22,274 nucleotides of DNA from a bacterium (GTDB lineage Bacteria > Bacteroidota > Bacteroidia > Bacteroidales > Bacteroidaceae). The stretch lies in assembly GCA_004559785.1 (NCBI GenBank), contig SFXD01000030.1, positions 1-22,274 on the forward strand, written 5' to 3'. The notes beneath the pieces are model-generated. The model saw nothing but the letters and a program-made list of their open reading frames with translations, was not told the origin of the DNA and did not search any database. The position numbers were made by a program, and so were the translations under genes. Shown in pieces: positions 7,838-15,680 of this stretch (within the stretch, counting starts at the first letter, position 1; the number at the start of each line of letters is the position of its first letter).

Positions 7838-8967
7838 ATGCGCAGGATACCCTCTACACCATAGCCCTGAGCATGATACCGTCCCTGGGCTTGACGGGCA
7901 AGAGGCTGTTGGCGGACGTCCCGGGAGGTGCGGCCACGATATTCGAGTTCAGGAACGACATCAGGACAATACTCCCCGGCGCAAGCCAGAGGCTAGTGGA
8001 CGACATTGCACACATGGACAGCCTGCTGGGACGGGCCGAGCAGGAGATGGAGTTTGCCGGGAAGGGCAATATCCGGATACTGTGCATCGGGGACGGCGAC
8101 TACCCGCACCGCCTTGCCCGTTGCGAGGACGCACCCATCGTGCTGTACTACAGGGGCAATGCCGACCTGAACGGCAGGCATGTAGTAGGCATGGTGGGGA
8201 CAAGGAGGGTGACGCAGTACGGCATAGGCTTTTGCCAGAAGTTCGTCGCCGAACTGAAAGACCTTTGCCCGGACGCACTCGTAGTGAGCGGCTTGGCATA
8301 CGGAGTGGACGTCAACTGCCATCGCAATGCCATGAGGTACGGCCTGCCCACGGTGGGAGTGCTTGCCCACGGGCTGGACCAGATATATCCCAGGGGGCAT
8401 AGGGAGACAGCCATCGAGATGCAGAAATGCGGAGGCGTGCTTACGGAGTTCCCTGCCTATACCCCATTGGACAAGCGTTACTTCCTGCAGCGCAACCGCA
8501 TCATAGCAGGCATGAGCGATGCCGTTATCGTGGTGGAAAGTGCTAGTAAGGGAGGCTCGCTCAGGACCGCCGAGTATGCCGGAGGTTACAACAGGGATGT
8601 CTTTGCCGTACCCGGACGCCTGTCCGACCCCATGTCCGAGGGCTGCAATGCCCTGATAGCCGAGAACAAGGCCGTAATCCTGTGCGGCGCTGCCCAGCTC
8701 GTGGCCGACATGGGATGGGAAATGGATGCCACGCAGAGGAAAAGCCTGAGGGACGGCATCCAGCAGGAACTCTTCCCCACCCTTACCGAGGACGAGGGAA
8801 GGATTGCCTCGTCGCTGAGCCTTGACGAGGCGAAGGGCATCGACCGGCTCTCCTGCGACACGGGCATCAATCCAGGCAAGCTGGGCAGCCTGCTGTTCGG
8901 CATGGAAATGAATGGCGTTGCCAGGAAGGTGGCAGGAGGGGGCTACGTCCTTGCCATGCCCCGGTGA
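7834..8967 (+). CDS. dprA: DNA-processing protein DprA
   Basis: A 377-residue DprA/Smf. It binds incoming single-stranded DNA and loads RecA during natural transformation; the family is also present in non-transforming bacteria. The start ATG is in the ATGA overlap with the thioesterase; the longer open frame upstream is a shadow of that gene. An N-terminal helical region (1-70) with a helix-hairpin-helix-like stretch is followed by the Rossmann-like DprA core: VGTRRVTQYG, VVSGLAYGVDVNCHRNA, GVLAHGLDQIYPRGHR, GGVLTEFP, RNRIIAGMSDAVIVVES, SGSL-type KGGSLRTAEYA, AVPG and GCNALI. The C-terminal 60 residues form a winged-helix-like domain (LSCDTGINPGKLGSLLFGMEMNGVARK). Length and domain order are complete. 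Confidence 0.96.
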   Translation: MNAQDTLYTIALSMIPSLGLTGKRLLADVPGGAATIFEFRNDIRTILPGASQRLVDDIAHMDSLLGRAEQEMEFAGKGNIRILCIGDGDYPHRLARCEDAPIVLYYRGNADLNGRHVVGMVGTRRVTQYGIGFCQKFVAELKDLCPDALVVSGLAYGVDVNCHRNAMRYGLPTVGVLAHGLDQIYPRGHRETAIEMQKCGGVLTEFPAYTPLDKRYFLQRNRIIAGMSDAVIVVESASKGGSLRTAEYAGGYNRDVFAVPGRLSDPMSEGCNALIAENKAVILCGAAQLVADMGWEMDATQRKSLRDGIQQELFPTLTEDEGRIASSLSLDEAKGIDRLSCDTGINPGKLGSLLFGMEMNGVARKVAGGGYVLAMPR

Positions 8968-8980
8968 TGCCGTATGTGAA

Positions 8981-9016
8981 GGACTGACACTGCGCTGAGG
9001 CGCTGACGGTCAGTCC
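8981..9016. terminator. Hairpin between convergent genes, likely bidirectional terminator
   Basis: GGACTGAC (8981-8988) pairs perfectly with GTCAGTCC (9009-9016), with an inner GCGC-TGAG-GCGC hairpin (8992-9003). It begins 14 nt past the dprA stop and overlaps the stop of the convergent DUF2207-DUF4837 gene, the right place for a shared terminator. There is no T-run on either side, so intrinsic termination is not certain. Confidence 0.5.
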
Positions 9017-11973
9017 GTGCCGTGCGACCCGCTGCCGGTAATGCAGGTCAGGGTCCTTAGCGATGCCTCCAGCTTCCGTACCAGCTCGCGCTTGTCGGTG
9101 TTGGGCGAATATACGAAGCCCTCTCCCACTATCACCCGGCTGCGGGGCGTGTCTATCCTTGCTACGGACACGAACGGGCCTCCCAGGGCTCCGTTGCGCA
9201 TCTGCCACAGTCCGCGTATCTCCTGTACCAGCGTCTTGCCTGCCATCCTCCTGCGGCTGCTGACGATGGGCTCGTCCCCTTCGCGTACGGTCTCCATCCA
9301 CTGGTCTTCCCTGCTGCCCGGTATGTTCGCCTTCATCACGGAGTCGCGCTTGCCTACGAAGTTCCCTACCGTGAGTGCGTCGCTGCCATCCCAGGGATAG
9401 GCATACACCACTATGTTCAGGTCCTTTTCCGCGAGGTTGCTGCTTCCCCAGAGGAAGTCCTTGCCCTTCTTGGTGCTCGTTATGTTGGCAGGTGCCATTA
9501 TGCTCATGCCGAGGGTTTCCCCAAGGTCGTCGCTGACCTTGCGGCTGTACTTCCGCCTGAGTTCGCCTTGCCTCATCTCCAACTGGAAATCGCCTATCAG
9601 GTCCCTCAGATACGTGCTGCTGCGCGAGAGTATGGAGCGCAGGCGGTCCATGTCAGGGCTTTCCACGTAGACTTCCAGCTGTGGCGTGGCGGCAACGTCG
9701 CTTGCAGCCCCTATCCTGGCAGCCTCCAGGCTGGGGTTGATGGTGACGTATAGCTTGCTGTGCATGGTGGTATATATCCTGCGGTAGTCCTCGGAGAACA
9801 CCCTGACGGTACGGAAATAGTCCTCGTGCTGCATCAGCCCGGGCACGTCTCCCTGCAGGATGCCTCTCAGGGTGTCGGCGACGTCCGTGTTCCATATAGC
9901 CTTGTCCACCACGAGCAGCAACTCGCTTGGCTGTCCCTTGGACGACGGCAGCCGCTTGCTGCCATCCCCGGAGGACGGGTGGCACGAAGCTATCGTCAGC
10001 AGCAGGAATGGTATCAGGCACCAGCGACCTACTCCGCCTCCGGCTCCCCCGGCACCCGAGAATCCGCCGCCGAAGGAGGACGAGCCTGACGAGGCGGCAC
10101 TGGCTTGGCTGCTGACCTTTATGGAGTTCTCCATCGAATGTGACATGTTGTGTATTATCCTGTCCGCCAACATGTACGTCGTGATGCTCTCCGGGGCGTT
10201 GCTGCACTCGTACCATACCGGGGCGGGGATGCCTATCTCCCTGAATTGCTTCTGCCACTTCTTGGTAAGTCCAAACACCATGGCGTATGGCAATACGTCG
10301 TAGAAGTATGAGGGGTTCTCGTCCACCTGCGCCTTCAGCATGGGCAGTTCCGACTTCTCGATGAACTCGCGGAATCCCAGCAGCAGGGACATCTTCTCTA
10401 TCCTGTATGCCGAGTCGCGCATCATTCGCCCGCTGAACAGTGCCACCATCCATCCCGACGCTATGACGGCAAGCATAGCCTCGCGCTGGAGGAAGCAGTC
10501 GTGTTGCTCGTAGACGAACAGGCTGTATACCAAGGCGTGGACGGCTCCGAGCGCCATGATGCCCAGGTATTGCATCAGGCGAAGGCGTGTCCTGACAATC
10601 ATGTCGTAGTTGGAGAGGCATATCCTGAGTATGGAGACGAATGCCAGCGGAAGGGTCCACGTCAGTATGGCGAACATCCACGCGGCATCGTCGCTGGCAG
10701 CCACGCAGCTTGACGTCCCCAGCGCTGCCGTGCCTGCCGCCAGGTAGGCCAGTGCCAGCAATACCGTGGGCAGGTGGAGGCGGGTGAGCCTGCCCTTGAA
10801 ATGCTTGTGCAGGGCCACGAGAGCCTCGAATATCTCCTTGTGCTTGTCCCCGAGCTTAGACAGGACTACGGAATCCTTGCCTGAGAAGAACACGCTCCAG
10901 AACTTCTTCTGGTACTCGGGTGCATCATCGGGCAGGGGCTTCAGCTTTACCAGCTCCAAGTCGGGCTCGTCCCTGCCCAGGAGGCGTTTCTTGCCTTCCA
11001 GCTCACGTATCTTCAGGTAGCCCTTGGACGCGAACCATACTATCAGCGACGTCAGGTCCCTGAGGTCGGCGCTGTCGTCCACTATCACCCCCACCTCTGC
11101 ACTGCTCATGCCGTCCGGAGCGTTGTATTCTATCACCTTCGTGGGGCTTTTCCTCCTGAGGAACAGCAGGTAGCACATCAGCATGCAGAAGAGCAATGCG
11201 GCAACACCCAGCGAGGTAATGCAGGGGGTGGGGCTGACGGCGTATGGAGCCTGCCAATATCCCTCGGGCAGGTCGCCCTGTATGGTTATTGCATTGTATG
11301 GCGCAATGCCCGTGGCATGCCCCGCAATCTCGTGGTCGGCAAGCCGTACGTCCACGTCCAGGTCGTTGCCTACGGCTCCCGATTCGCCGCTGAACGTACG
11401 CATGGCTTGCCTGAAGGAAGCAGGCAGCGCATCGTCGAAGTGCAGGGTGAAGTCGAACTCGCCTATCTCCGTGTTGCAGTCGGTGCCGAGCAGGGTGTGG
11501 CATATCTCGTCCGAGGTGGCGTAACGGTCGTCGGGGTATGCGAGCCTGTACCTGATGACGTACGTATGCGGGCCGATGACGGTGGTGTTCCCGTCGCCCA
11601 GCCTCAGAAGCAGGTTGTCACGGGAGTCGTCCACGTCCTCCTCTGCCAAGGGGACGTTTGCCCACACGCTGTCTATCTGTAACCGATAGGTGAACTTGGC
11701 GTTGCCTGCGCTTGTCTCGTGGTGCCTCGCATACCTGCGTGGTATGTACCTGTATATGCCATGGCTCTCCTCCGTGAACAGCACCTTCAAGGTCTCTGTC
11801 ACGTCCCATGTGTTGTCGGGGTGTACGTCGGCCTCGTATTTCCACGATTCTATCCTGTAGCCCGTGTCGCCGTCCCCTGCCATGGCCGTGTTGGCAAGTG
11901 CCAGGACGAACAGCGACAGCAGCAACGCCATGCTCCTGAGGCGTACGTGCGGTTTCTTGTTCCTGATTTCCAT
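9010..11973 (-). CDS. DUF2207 membrane protein fused in frame to a DUF4837 lipoprotein domain
   Basis: A 987-residue open frame made of two families normally encoded apart. Residues 1-651 are a complete DUF2207 protein: signal peptide (1-32, cleavage after AMA), an exported domain (SWKYEADVHPDNTWDVTETL, GIYRYIPRRY), a membrane segment at about 248-270, a cytoplasmic part with EYNAPDGMSSAEVG, four hydrophobic segments between about 400 and 515, and the usual glycine/serine tail ending in W651. Then, with no stop and no ATG, GTG or TTG, comes CLIPFLLLTIASC, a lipoprotein signal whose lipobox IASC has Cys664. Residues 665-987 match DUF4837 (ELLLVVDKAIWN, DVPGLMQHEDYFRTVRVF, and a C-terminal RIDTPRSRVIVGEGFVYSPN). 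The function of both families is unknown. By topology the buried signal would return the DUF4837 part to the periplasm (inference). Start chosen at MEIRNKK, downstream of the promoter; an earlier in-frame ATG lies on the -7 box. Confidence 0.85.
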   Translation of the reverse strand: MEIRNKKPHVRLRSMALLLSLFVLALANTAMAGDGDTGYRIESWKYEADVHPDNTWDVTETLKVLFTEESHGIYRYIPRRYARHHETSAGNAKFTYRLQIDSVWANVPLAEEDVDDSRDNLLLRLGDGNTTVIGPHTYVIRYRLAYPDDRYATSDEICHTLLGTDCNTEIGEFDFTLHFDDALPASFRQAMRTFSGESGAVGNDLDVDVRLADHEIAGHATGIAPYNAITIQGDLPEGYWQAPYAVSPTPCITSLGVAALLFCMLMCYLLFLRRKSPTKVIEYNAPDGMSSAEVGVIVDDSADLRDLTSLIVWFASKGYLKIRELEGKKRLLGRDEPDLELVKLKPLPDDAPEYQKKFWSVFFSGKDSVVLSKLGDKHKEIFEALVALHKHFKGRLTRLHLPTVLLALAYLAAGTAALGTSSCVAASDDAAWMFAILTWTLPLAFVSILRICLSNYDMIVRTRLRLMQYLGIMALGAVHALVYSLFVYEQHDCFLQREAMLAVIASGWMVALFSGRMMRDSAYRIEKMSLLLGFREFIEKSELPMLKAQVDENPSYFYDVLPYAMVFGLTKKWQKQFREIGIPAPVWYECSNAPESITTYMLADRIIHNMSHSMENSIKVSSQASAASSGSSSFGGGFSGAGGAGGGVGRWCLIPFLLLTIASCHPSSGDGSKRLPSSKGQPSELLLVVDKAIWNTDVADTLRGILQGDVPGLMQHEDYFRTVRVFSEDYRRIYTTMHSKLYVTINPSLEAARIGAASDVAATPQLEVYVESPDMDRLRSILSRSSTYLRDLIGDFQLEMRQGELRRKYSRKVSDDLGETLGMSIMAPANITSTKKGKDFLWGSSNLAEKDLNIVVYAYPWDGSDALTVGNFVGKRDSVMKANIPGSREDQWMETVREGDEPIVSSRRRMAGKTLVQEIRGLWQMRNGALGGPFVSVARIDTPRSRVIVGEGFVYSPNTDKRELVRKLEASLRTLTCITGSGSHGTD

Positions 11974-11997
11974 AACGATTGATGCCTTTTTCCACAG

Positions 11998-12030
11998 GCA
12001 AAGATAATGCAAATGGGGACACTATCCAAA
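11998..12030 (-). promoter_or_regulatory. Bacteroidetes promoter of the DUF2207-DUF4837 gene
   Basis: On the minus strand a perfect -7 box TATCTTTGC (11998-12006) is preceded by a -33 TTTG (12027-12030) at 20 nt spacing, matching the Bacteroidetes primary sigma consensus. The ATG at 11973 follows the box by 24 nt. Confidence 0.75.
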
Positions 12031-12105
12031 CATTCCGTTCCCTAAATTGCGTTTTCCGTCCAATTTGTGACCTCGCGTCCGCCGGCGACGATTCTGTAGC
12101 CGTGA

Positions 12106-12186
12106 GAGACCCCCTCAGTCTCCCAGAGACCCCCCTCAGTCCCCCAGAGCCCCCCTCAGTCCCCCAAAGACCCCCTCAGTCCCCCT
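12106..12186. repeat. Four-copy 20-21 bp C/G-run tandem array
   Basis: Four units of 20, 21, 20 and 20 bp (12106-12125, 12126-12146, 12147-12166, 12167-12186), each of the form GAGACCCCCTCAGTCCCCCA with small changes. On the minus strand this gives eight G-runs, seven of them five or six G long, separated by short CTGA or CTCT-type spacers, which fits a G-quadruplex motif several times over. The last unit also forms a hairpin TCCCCCT-GTTT-AGGGGGA (12180-12197). Confidence 0.85.
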
Positions 12187-12321
12187 GTTTAGGGGGAGGA
12201 GCAGTGAGCAATGAGAGGCCCCCTGTAAAGATTTTTAGGCTGCATGCCTGACGTACAAGGCTGCGGGCAAATGCCGGTGCACTTCACGTGCAATGCTGCC
12301 TCGCATGAGTGGGGGTGGATT

Positions 12322-12404
12322 TTTCCCTCGGGAGGGAAATAATTTTCCCTCGGGAGGAAAAAAATATTTCCTCGGGAGGGAGGAATATTTCCTCGGGAGG
12401 GAGG
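12322..12404. repeat. Four-copy 21-22 bp tandem array with CCTCGGGAGG core
   Basis: The near-palindromic core CCTCGGGAGG occurs at 12326-12335, 12348-12357, 12370-12379 and 12391-12400, spaced 22, 22 and 21 bp, with A/T-rich flanks. The first copy extends to a 7-bp stem TTTCCCT/AGGGAAA with a CGGG loop. Later copies keep the GC core while the flanks drift, for example TATTT and GGAGGAA. Confidence 0.85.
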
Positions 12405-12437
12405 CTGACGTGCCCCCTGCGCGGCACACACGGAAAC

Positions 12438-12471
12438 ATGCCCGGGAGGTGCTTCCCACCTCTTTGGGCAT
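12438..12471 (-). terminator. Terminator-like hairpin downstream of ccsBA
   Basis: ATGCCC (12438-12443) pairs with GGGCAT (12466-12471), and inside it GAGGTG (12446-12451) pairs with CACCTC (12457-12462) around a 5-nt loop. It lies 35 nt past the ccsBA stop. The U-tract is short (GTTTCC), so termination strength is uncertain. Confidence 0.5.
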
Positions 12472-12505
12472 CTGTCAAGTTTTTTCTGCGGAAACGTGTG
12501 CTTGC

Positions 12506-14341
12506 TCAGGAATTGCCGTAGCTGTGCATTCCGCCCAGGAGGTAGTTGACCCCAAAGTACGTCATGAGCAGGCAGGCAAGGGCGAGGACGGAATACAGGC
12601 GGTAGTGACGGATGTCCCTGAACCAAGGCAGGCTCTCGTGGTGGAGCGGAAGGCTGTAGACGAGCATGGTGACCAAGGCCCAGCTCTCCTTGGGGTCCCA
12701 GCTCCAGTATGTGCCCCATGATACATTCGCCCATATCGCGCCGAGGAAGATGCCCACGGCAAGCAGGCATACGGCAGGGCGGAGCAGGCTGCGTTCGGCT
12801 ATGCTGAGCACGAGCAGGGAGTACGACGCTATGATGACGCTGACGTGCGCACTGAGCCACGGCGAGTGGAGCACGGGCATGAGGGGCGTAATCTGGGGAT
12901 TTGCCACGCCGAGGTGAGCCACGCCGAGCAGTACGGCCGAGATGCCGAATGCAGGCACCAGCAGGCGTGGGAATGCCACGGCAGTGGCCTGCAGGCATAA
13001 CGACACGAAGACGAGCGTCTCGTAGCCGTTGCTCAGGGGGACGTGTCCTGCCACGCACCAGCGGAGTGCCCATTGCAACAGGACGAATAGGGTGGAGGCG
13101 GATGCCAGGGTGCGGCGAAGCCCGGTGCCGTCGTACCCGGTTATCGTGCGGACGGCCAGGACGAAGGCTGCCACGGCAAGGGCTATGGCCAGTGCCCACA
13201 GGGTCCAGTCCACCTTGTGGTAGAGGAGCTCAGCATCCACGCGGGCTTCGGACAGGGGCTTCACGTCGGGCGGCAGTGGCTTGAAGAGGCTGCCCTGCAT
13301 CAGCATGACCACTACGGCCACCTTCTCGTCCTCCGCGGCATCGTTGCCCAGTCCGCACAGGGTGCTGTCGGCAGGGTTCACGTAGCTTGCCAGGGTGCGG
13401 TAGTTGCCCCTGCCCAGCCTGATGATGGGCTCGTGGAGCCAGCGGGACGGGTGGCGCATGACATCCGTCACCACCTGCACCGCGTCCATGCCTTGGTAGG
13501 TGTCGGCTCCGTATACCTTCATCATCCATTCGTGGGCCATCGCCCCGAAGGGGACGGTGCGGTTGCAGAACACCACCTGTGCGCGCTCCATGCCATGGCT
13601 GTCCCGCATGGGGCATCCGTCGGCACGGCAAAGGGTGGGGTAGGTGAGGAGCAGGATTAGTGCGGCAATGCCTGGCATGCGCCGTTTCCTTGGCTTGAAG
13701 AGCAGCAGCAGTACGCTGGCGGACAGCAGGGCATAACCCGAATACGTTACGGCTATACCCCACGGGTCGTAGTTGAGCGAGAGCGTGCTGCCCTGCATGT
13801 CTTCGTCGTATGAGGACTGGTACAGGCGGTAGGAGCCTACCTTGGCTATGCGGTTCATGCTTATTGTCAGGGGCTTGCCGCCTATGCTGACGTGGCTGAC
13901 GTAGTCCATGGGTGCCTCAGTGCCGGGATAGCAGAGCACGTAGAAGTCGTCGAGGCGCACTCCAAAGGGAAGCTGCCTTGACAGGGGAGCCTCTCCCTTG
14001 CGCTCCAGGGCGTATTCCGAGGTAGTCTCCCCCTTGCGCAGGTGAATCCTTCCCTGCTTCCCCGTAAGTGCTGTCAGCAAGGCTCCGGCCAGTATGACGG
14101 CAAAGGAGATGTGTAGCCCCATCACGGCAGGCTTTCGCCAGAGGCGCTTGGCTACGACAAGCCTGAGTGAGGTAATCGCTACGGACAGCCAAAGCAGCCT
14201 GAACCACCATGCGCCGTATACCCACCGGTATGCGAACCCCGTACCCTTGGCATCTTCCATGATGGTGGCGGCTGCCACGGTGGCGGCTGCCACGGCGAGG
14301 AGCGCGAAGGGGCTATAGGTTGTCCAGGCCCTTGTTCTCAT
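12506..14341 (-). CDS. ccsBA: Fused CcsB-CcsA cytochrome c biogenesis protein
   Basis: A 611-residue integral membrane protein of System II cytochrome c maturation. It carries haem across the inner membrane and ligates it to CXXCH motifs of apocytochromes. The N-terminal part is CcsB/ResB-like: hydrophobic segments at about 10-27, 43-60, 72-90 and 210-228, with a periplasmic domain (HLRKGETTSEYALERKG, GGKPLTISMN, YRLYQSSYDED). A second extracytoplasmic section follows (about 245-385), then a CcsA-like domain with several membrane segments. The tryptophan-rich haem-handling motif WGTYWSWDPKESWAL begins at Trp542, and conserved histidines lie in LHSPWLSAHV and the C-terminal GGMHSYG. Its start overlaps the Rid-family gene by 29 nt. 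The first membrane segment contains a perfect in-frame 15-bp duplication. No cytochrome c target gene is in the window. Confidence 0.93.
   Translation of the reverse strand: MRTRAWTTYSPFALLAVAAATVAAATIMEDAKGTGFAYRWVYGAWWFRLLWLSVAITSLRLVVAKRLWRKPAVMGLHISFAVILAGALLTALTGKQGRIHLRKGETTSEYALERKGEAPLSRQLPFGVRLDDFYVLCYPGTEAPMDYVSHVSIGGKPLTISMNRIAKVGSYRLYQSSYDEDMQGSTLSLNYDPWGIAVTYSGYALLSASVLLLLFKPRKRRMPGIAALILLLTYPTLCRADGCPMRDSHGMERAQVVFCNRTVPFGAMAHEWMMKVYGADTYQGMDAVQVVTDVMRHPSRWLHEPIIRLGRGNYRTLASYVNPADSTLCGLGNDAAEDEKVAVVVMLMQGSLFKPLPPDVKPLSEARVDAELLYHKVDWTLWALAIALAVAAFVLAVRTITGYDGTGLRRTLASASTLFVLLQWALRWCVAGHVPLSNGYETLVFVSLCLQATAVAFPRLLVPAFGISAVLLGVAHLGVANPQITPLMPVLHSPWLSAHVSVIIASYSLLVLSIAERSLLRPAVCLLAVGIFLGAIWANVSWGTYWSWDPKESWALVTMLVYSLPLHHESLPWFRDIRHYRLYSVLALACLLMTYFGVNYLLGGMHSYGNS
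14264..14293 (-). repeat. Perfect 2 x 15 bp tandem repeat inside ccsBA
   Basis: GGTGGCGGCTGCCAC occurs twice back to back (14264-14278, 14279-14293). On the coding strand it duplicates five codons, giving VAAAT VAAAT in the first membrane segment of CcsBA. Frame is kept. Confidence 0.9.
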
Positions 14342-15473
14342 CGCTTGCCTCCTTGATGGCTACGCACTCCATCTCTATCAGCCATGTGGGCCTGCATACG
14401 GGAGCCAGGGTGATTATCGTCGGTACGTCCGGGAATCTCTCCGCAAACATGGAGCGTACCGTCTCATGGTCGGCAATGTCACGCAGGTATACTATGGCAT
14501 GTGCCATGTCGTCCATCGTCATGCCGGCTTCCCGGAGCAAGGCGGAGACGTTCTCCCACATGCGCAGGGTCTGCTCCCTGACATTGCCCAGGTGGACGAC
14601 GTTGCCCTTGTTGTCGATGCTGGCTGTGCCCGATATGTAGGCATGGTTGCGGTCTCCGTAGCGTACGAGCGTGCCGCGCTCGAAGGTGACTCCGTACTCG
14701 TACGTCCTGTTGAGGTGGGTGGGCGCGTACAGGTATCGCTGCTGTCCCTGGGACAGGCCTTTCACGGCATAGCACCCCATCTGTACCAGCGACCTCGTGT
14801 CGGCGGGGTTGCCTCCTATGCCAGTGGATGCTATGTAGTGGGTGTCGCTCGTCAGGCCGATCCTGCTGAATGCGTCTCGCCTGGCTGCCACTAAGCCATG
14901 GTACTGGGTGTCGACGTCTCGCACGAAGAACCATGTCCTGATGCAGTTTGCCTGGATGTCGGCTCCCTGCCCATTCAGGATGCGCTGGTATGTGTCCAGC
15001 AAGGCTTCCGTCTGGCCGTAGCTGTCGCCTTGCCCGCATGTCATGCCCATGGTCCACAGGTGCTCGTAGCCGCCGTGCCTCGCTATCGTGGTAGTGGCTC
15101 CCCCGCAGCGTATGGTCTCTGCCTGCACGCCGCGCATGAGGTACATCCAGAGGGCTACCTTGCTGCCGTCGAGGGGAGGTTGCTGTATGCACGATACGGT
15201 GCAACATTCGCCTTCCGTATCCATGAGGGGTTGCTGGTTGGTGCTGTCGCTCAGGAAATATCTCTTGAAAATGGGCGTTGCGCCCTGCATCCCGGGCATG
15301 TCTTGCAGCATCCGTGCGGCTTGGCACAGACGGGCATGCTGCCCGGGGAATCCGTCCCCCATGGGGGTGACGTGTATCATGACGTGCCATTCCGAGACTT
15401 CCAGGTCGGTCCCGAAAGAGGAAATCTCAATGTCTGCGTCAAGGTGCTCTATGTGTAGTTTGCGGAATTTCAT
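14313..15473 (-). CDS. Rid (YjgF/YER057c/UK114) family protein with N-terminal extension
   Basis: A 386-residue protein. The C-terminal part (about 265-378) is a Rid/YjgF domain: HAYISGTASIDNKGNVVHLGNVREQTLRMWENV, LLREAGMTMDDMAHAIVYLRDIADHETV, then FAERFPDVPTIITLAPV and IEMECVAI. RidA enzymes hydrolyse reactive enamine/imine intermediates using an arginine just after the conserved proline. Here that position reads PTIIT, with no arginine, so classical deaminase activity is doubtful. The N-terminal 260 residues look like one or two divergent Rid-like modules (EVSEWHVMIHV, FFVRDVDTQYHGLVAARRDAF). Chorismatases of the FkbO/Hyg5 kind have a related architecture, but I see no specific evidence for that activity. 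The gene precedes and overlaps ccsBA by 29 nt. Its -7 box ends 3 nt before the ATG, suggesting a leaderless transcript. Confidence 0.85.
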   Translation of the reverse strand: MKFRKLHIEHLDADIEISSFGTDLEVSEWHVMIHVTPMGDGFPGQHARLCQAARMLQDMPGMQGATPIFKRYFLSDSTNQQPLMDTEGECCTVSCIQQPPLDGSKVALWMYLMRGVQAETIRCGGATTTIARHGGYEHLWTMGMTCGQGDSYGQTEALLDTYQRILNGQGADIQANCIRTWFFVRDVDTQYHGLVAARRDAFSRIGLTSDTHYIASTGIGGNPADTRSLVQMGCYAVKGLSQGQQRYLYAPTHLNRTYEYGVTFERGTLVRYGDRNHAYISGTASIDNKGNVVHLGNVREQTLRMWENVSALLREAGMTMDDMAHAIVYLRDIADHETVRSMFAERFPDVPTIITLAPVCRPTWLIEMECVAIKEASDENKGLDNL

Positions 15474-15476
15474 ATT

Positions 15477-15485
15477 GCAAAGATA
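15477..15485 (-). promoter_or_regulatory. Bacteroidetes -7 box immediately before the Rid-family ATG
   Basis: On the minus strand TATCTTTGC is a perfect -7 box and ends 3 nt before the ATG at 15473. Transcription would start at or next to the ATG. A TTCG at about 21 nt spacing is a weak -33 match. Confidence 0.6.
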
Positions 15486-15649
15486 GTGATTTTTTACATT
15501 TCATGCCGAAGAACGTATCATTTTTTTTCCCTGCCATGCCTATTAGGAAGCGGCAGGGGAGTATGCCGTGGGGGAATGGCGTCGGAATGCCGCGCCGAAG
15601 CCCTGCATTTCGATAATTAGCATCGTAGCACGGAAAAATGGGCATTTCG

Positions 15650-15680
15650 TTTGTCGTCTCATGGAAAATACGTAACTTCG
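15650..15680 (+). promoter_or_regulatory. Candidate promoter of the LuxR-type regulator
   Basis: A -33 TTTG (15650-15653) is followed after 19 nt by TAACTTCG (15673-15680), one mismatch from TAnnTTTG. It would place the transcription start next to the ATG at 15689, another leaderless-looking arrangement, and it favours that ATG over the one at 15638. Confidence 0.4.

Larger units (their letters stand above)
11974..12505. other. Gene-free region with two tandem arrays, a promoter and a terminator hairpin
   Basis: This 532-nt gap separates ccsBA from the fusion gene, both on the minus strand. Read from the ccsBA side it holds a terminator-like hairpin (12438-12471), a four-copy palindromic array (12322-12404), a four-copy C-run/G-run array (12106-12186) with an adjoining hairpin, and the promoter (11998-12030). 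Reading frames crossing it translate to low-complexity repeats of the PREEK/LPRKY kind and are artefacts of the arrays. Confidence 0.8.

Noticed and set aside
12293..12721. Plus-strand frame encoding repeated PREEK/LGREE-like residues
   Set aside because: The repeats come from the CCTCGGGAGG array, and the rest is antisense to ccsBA.
12189..13199. 336-codon minus-strand open frame overlapping ccsBA
   Set aside because: It is in another frame of ccsBA and crosses the palindromic array; arginine/proline-rich shadow of GC-rich DNA.
15529..15558. Terminator in the Rid-LuxR gap
   Set aside because: The T-run lies before the stem on the plus strand, the wrong side, and both flanking genes point away from it.
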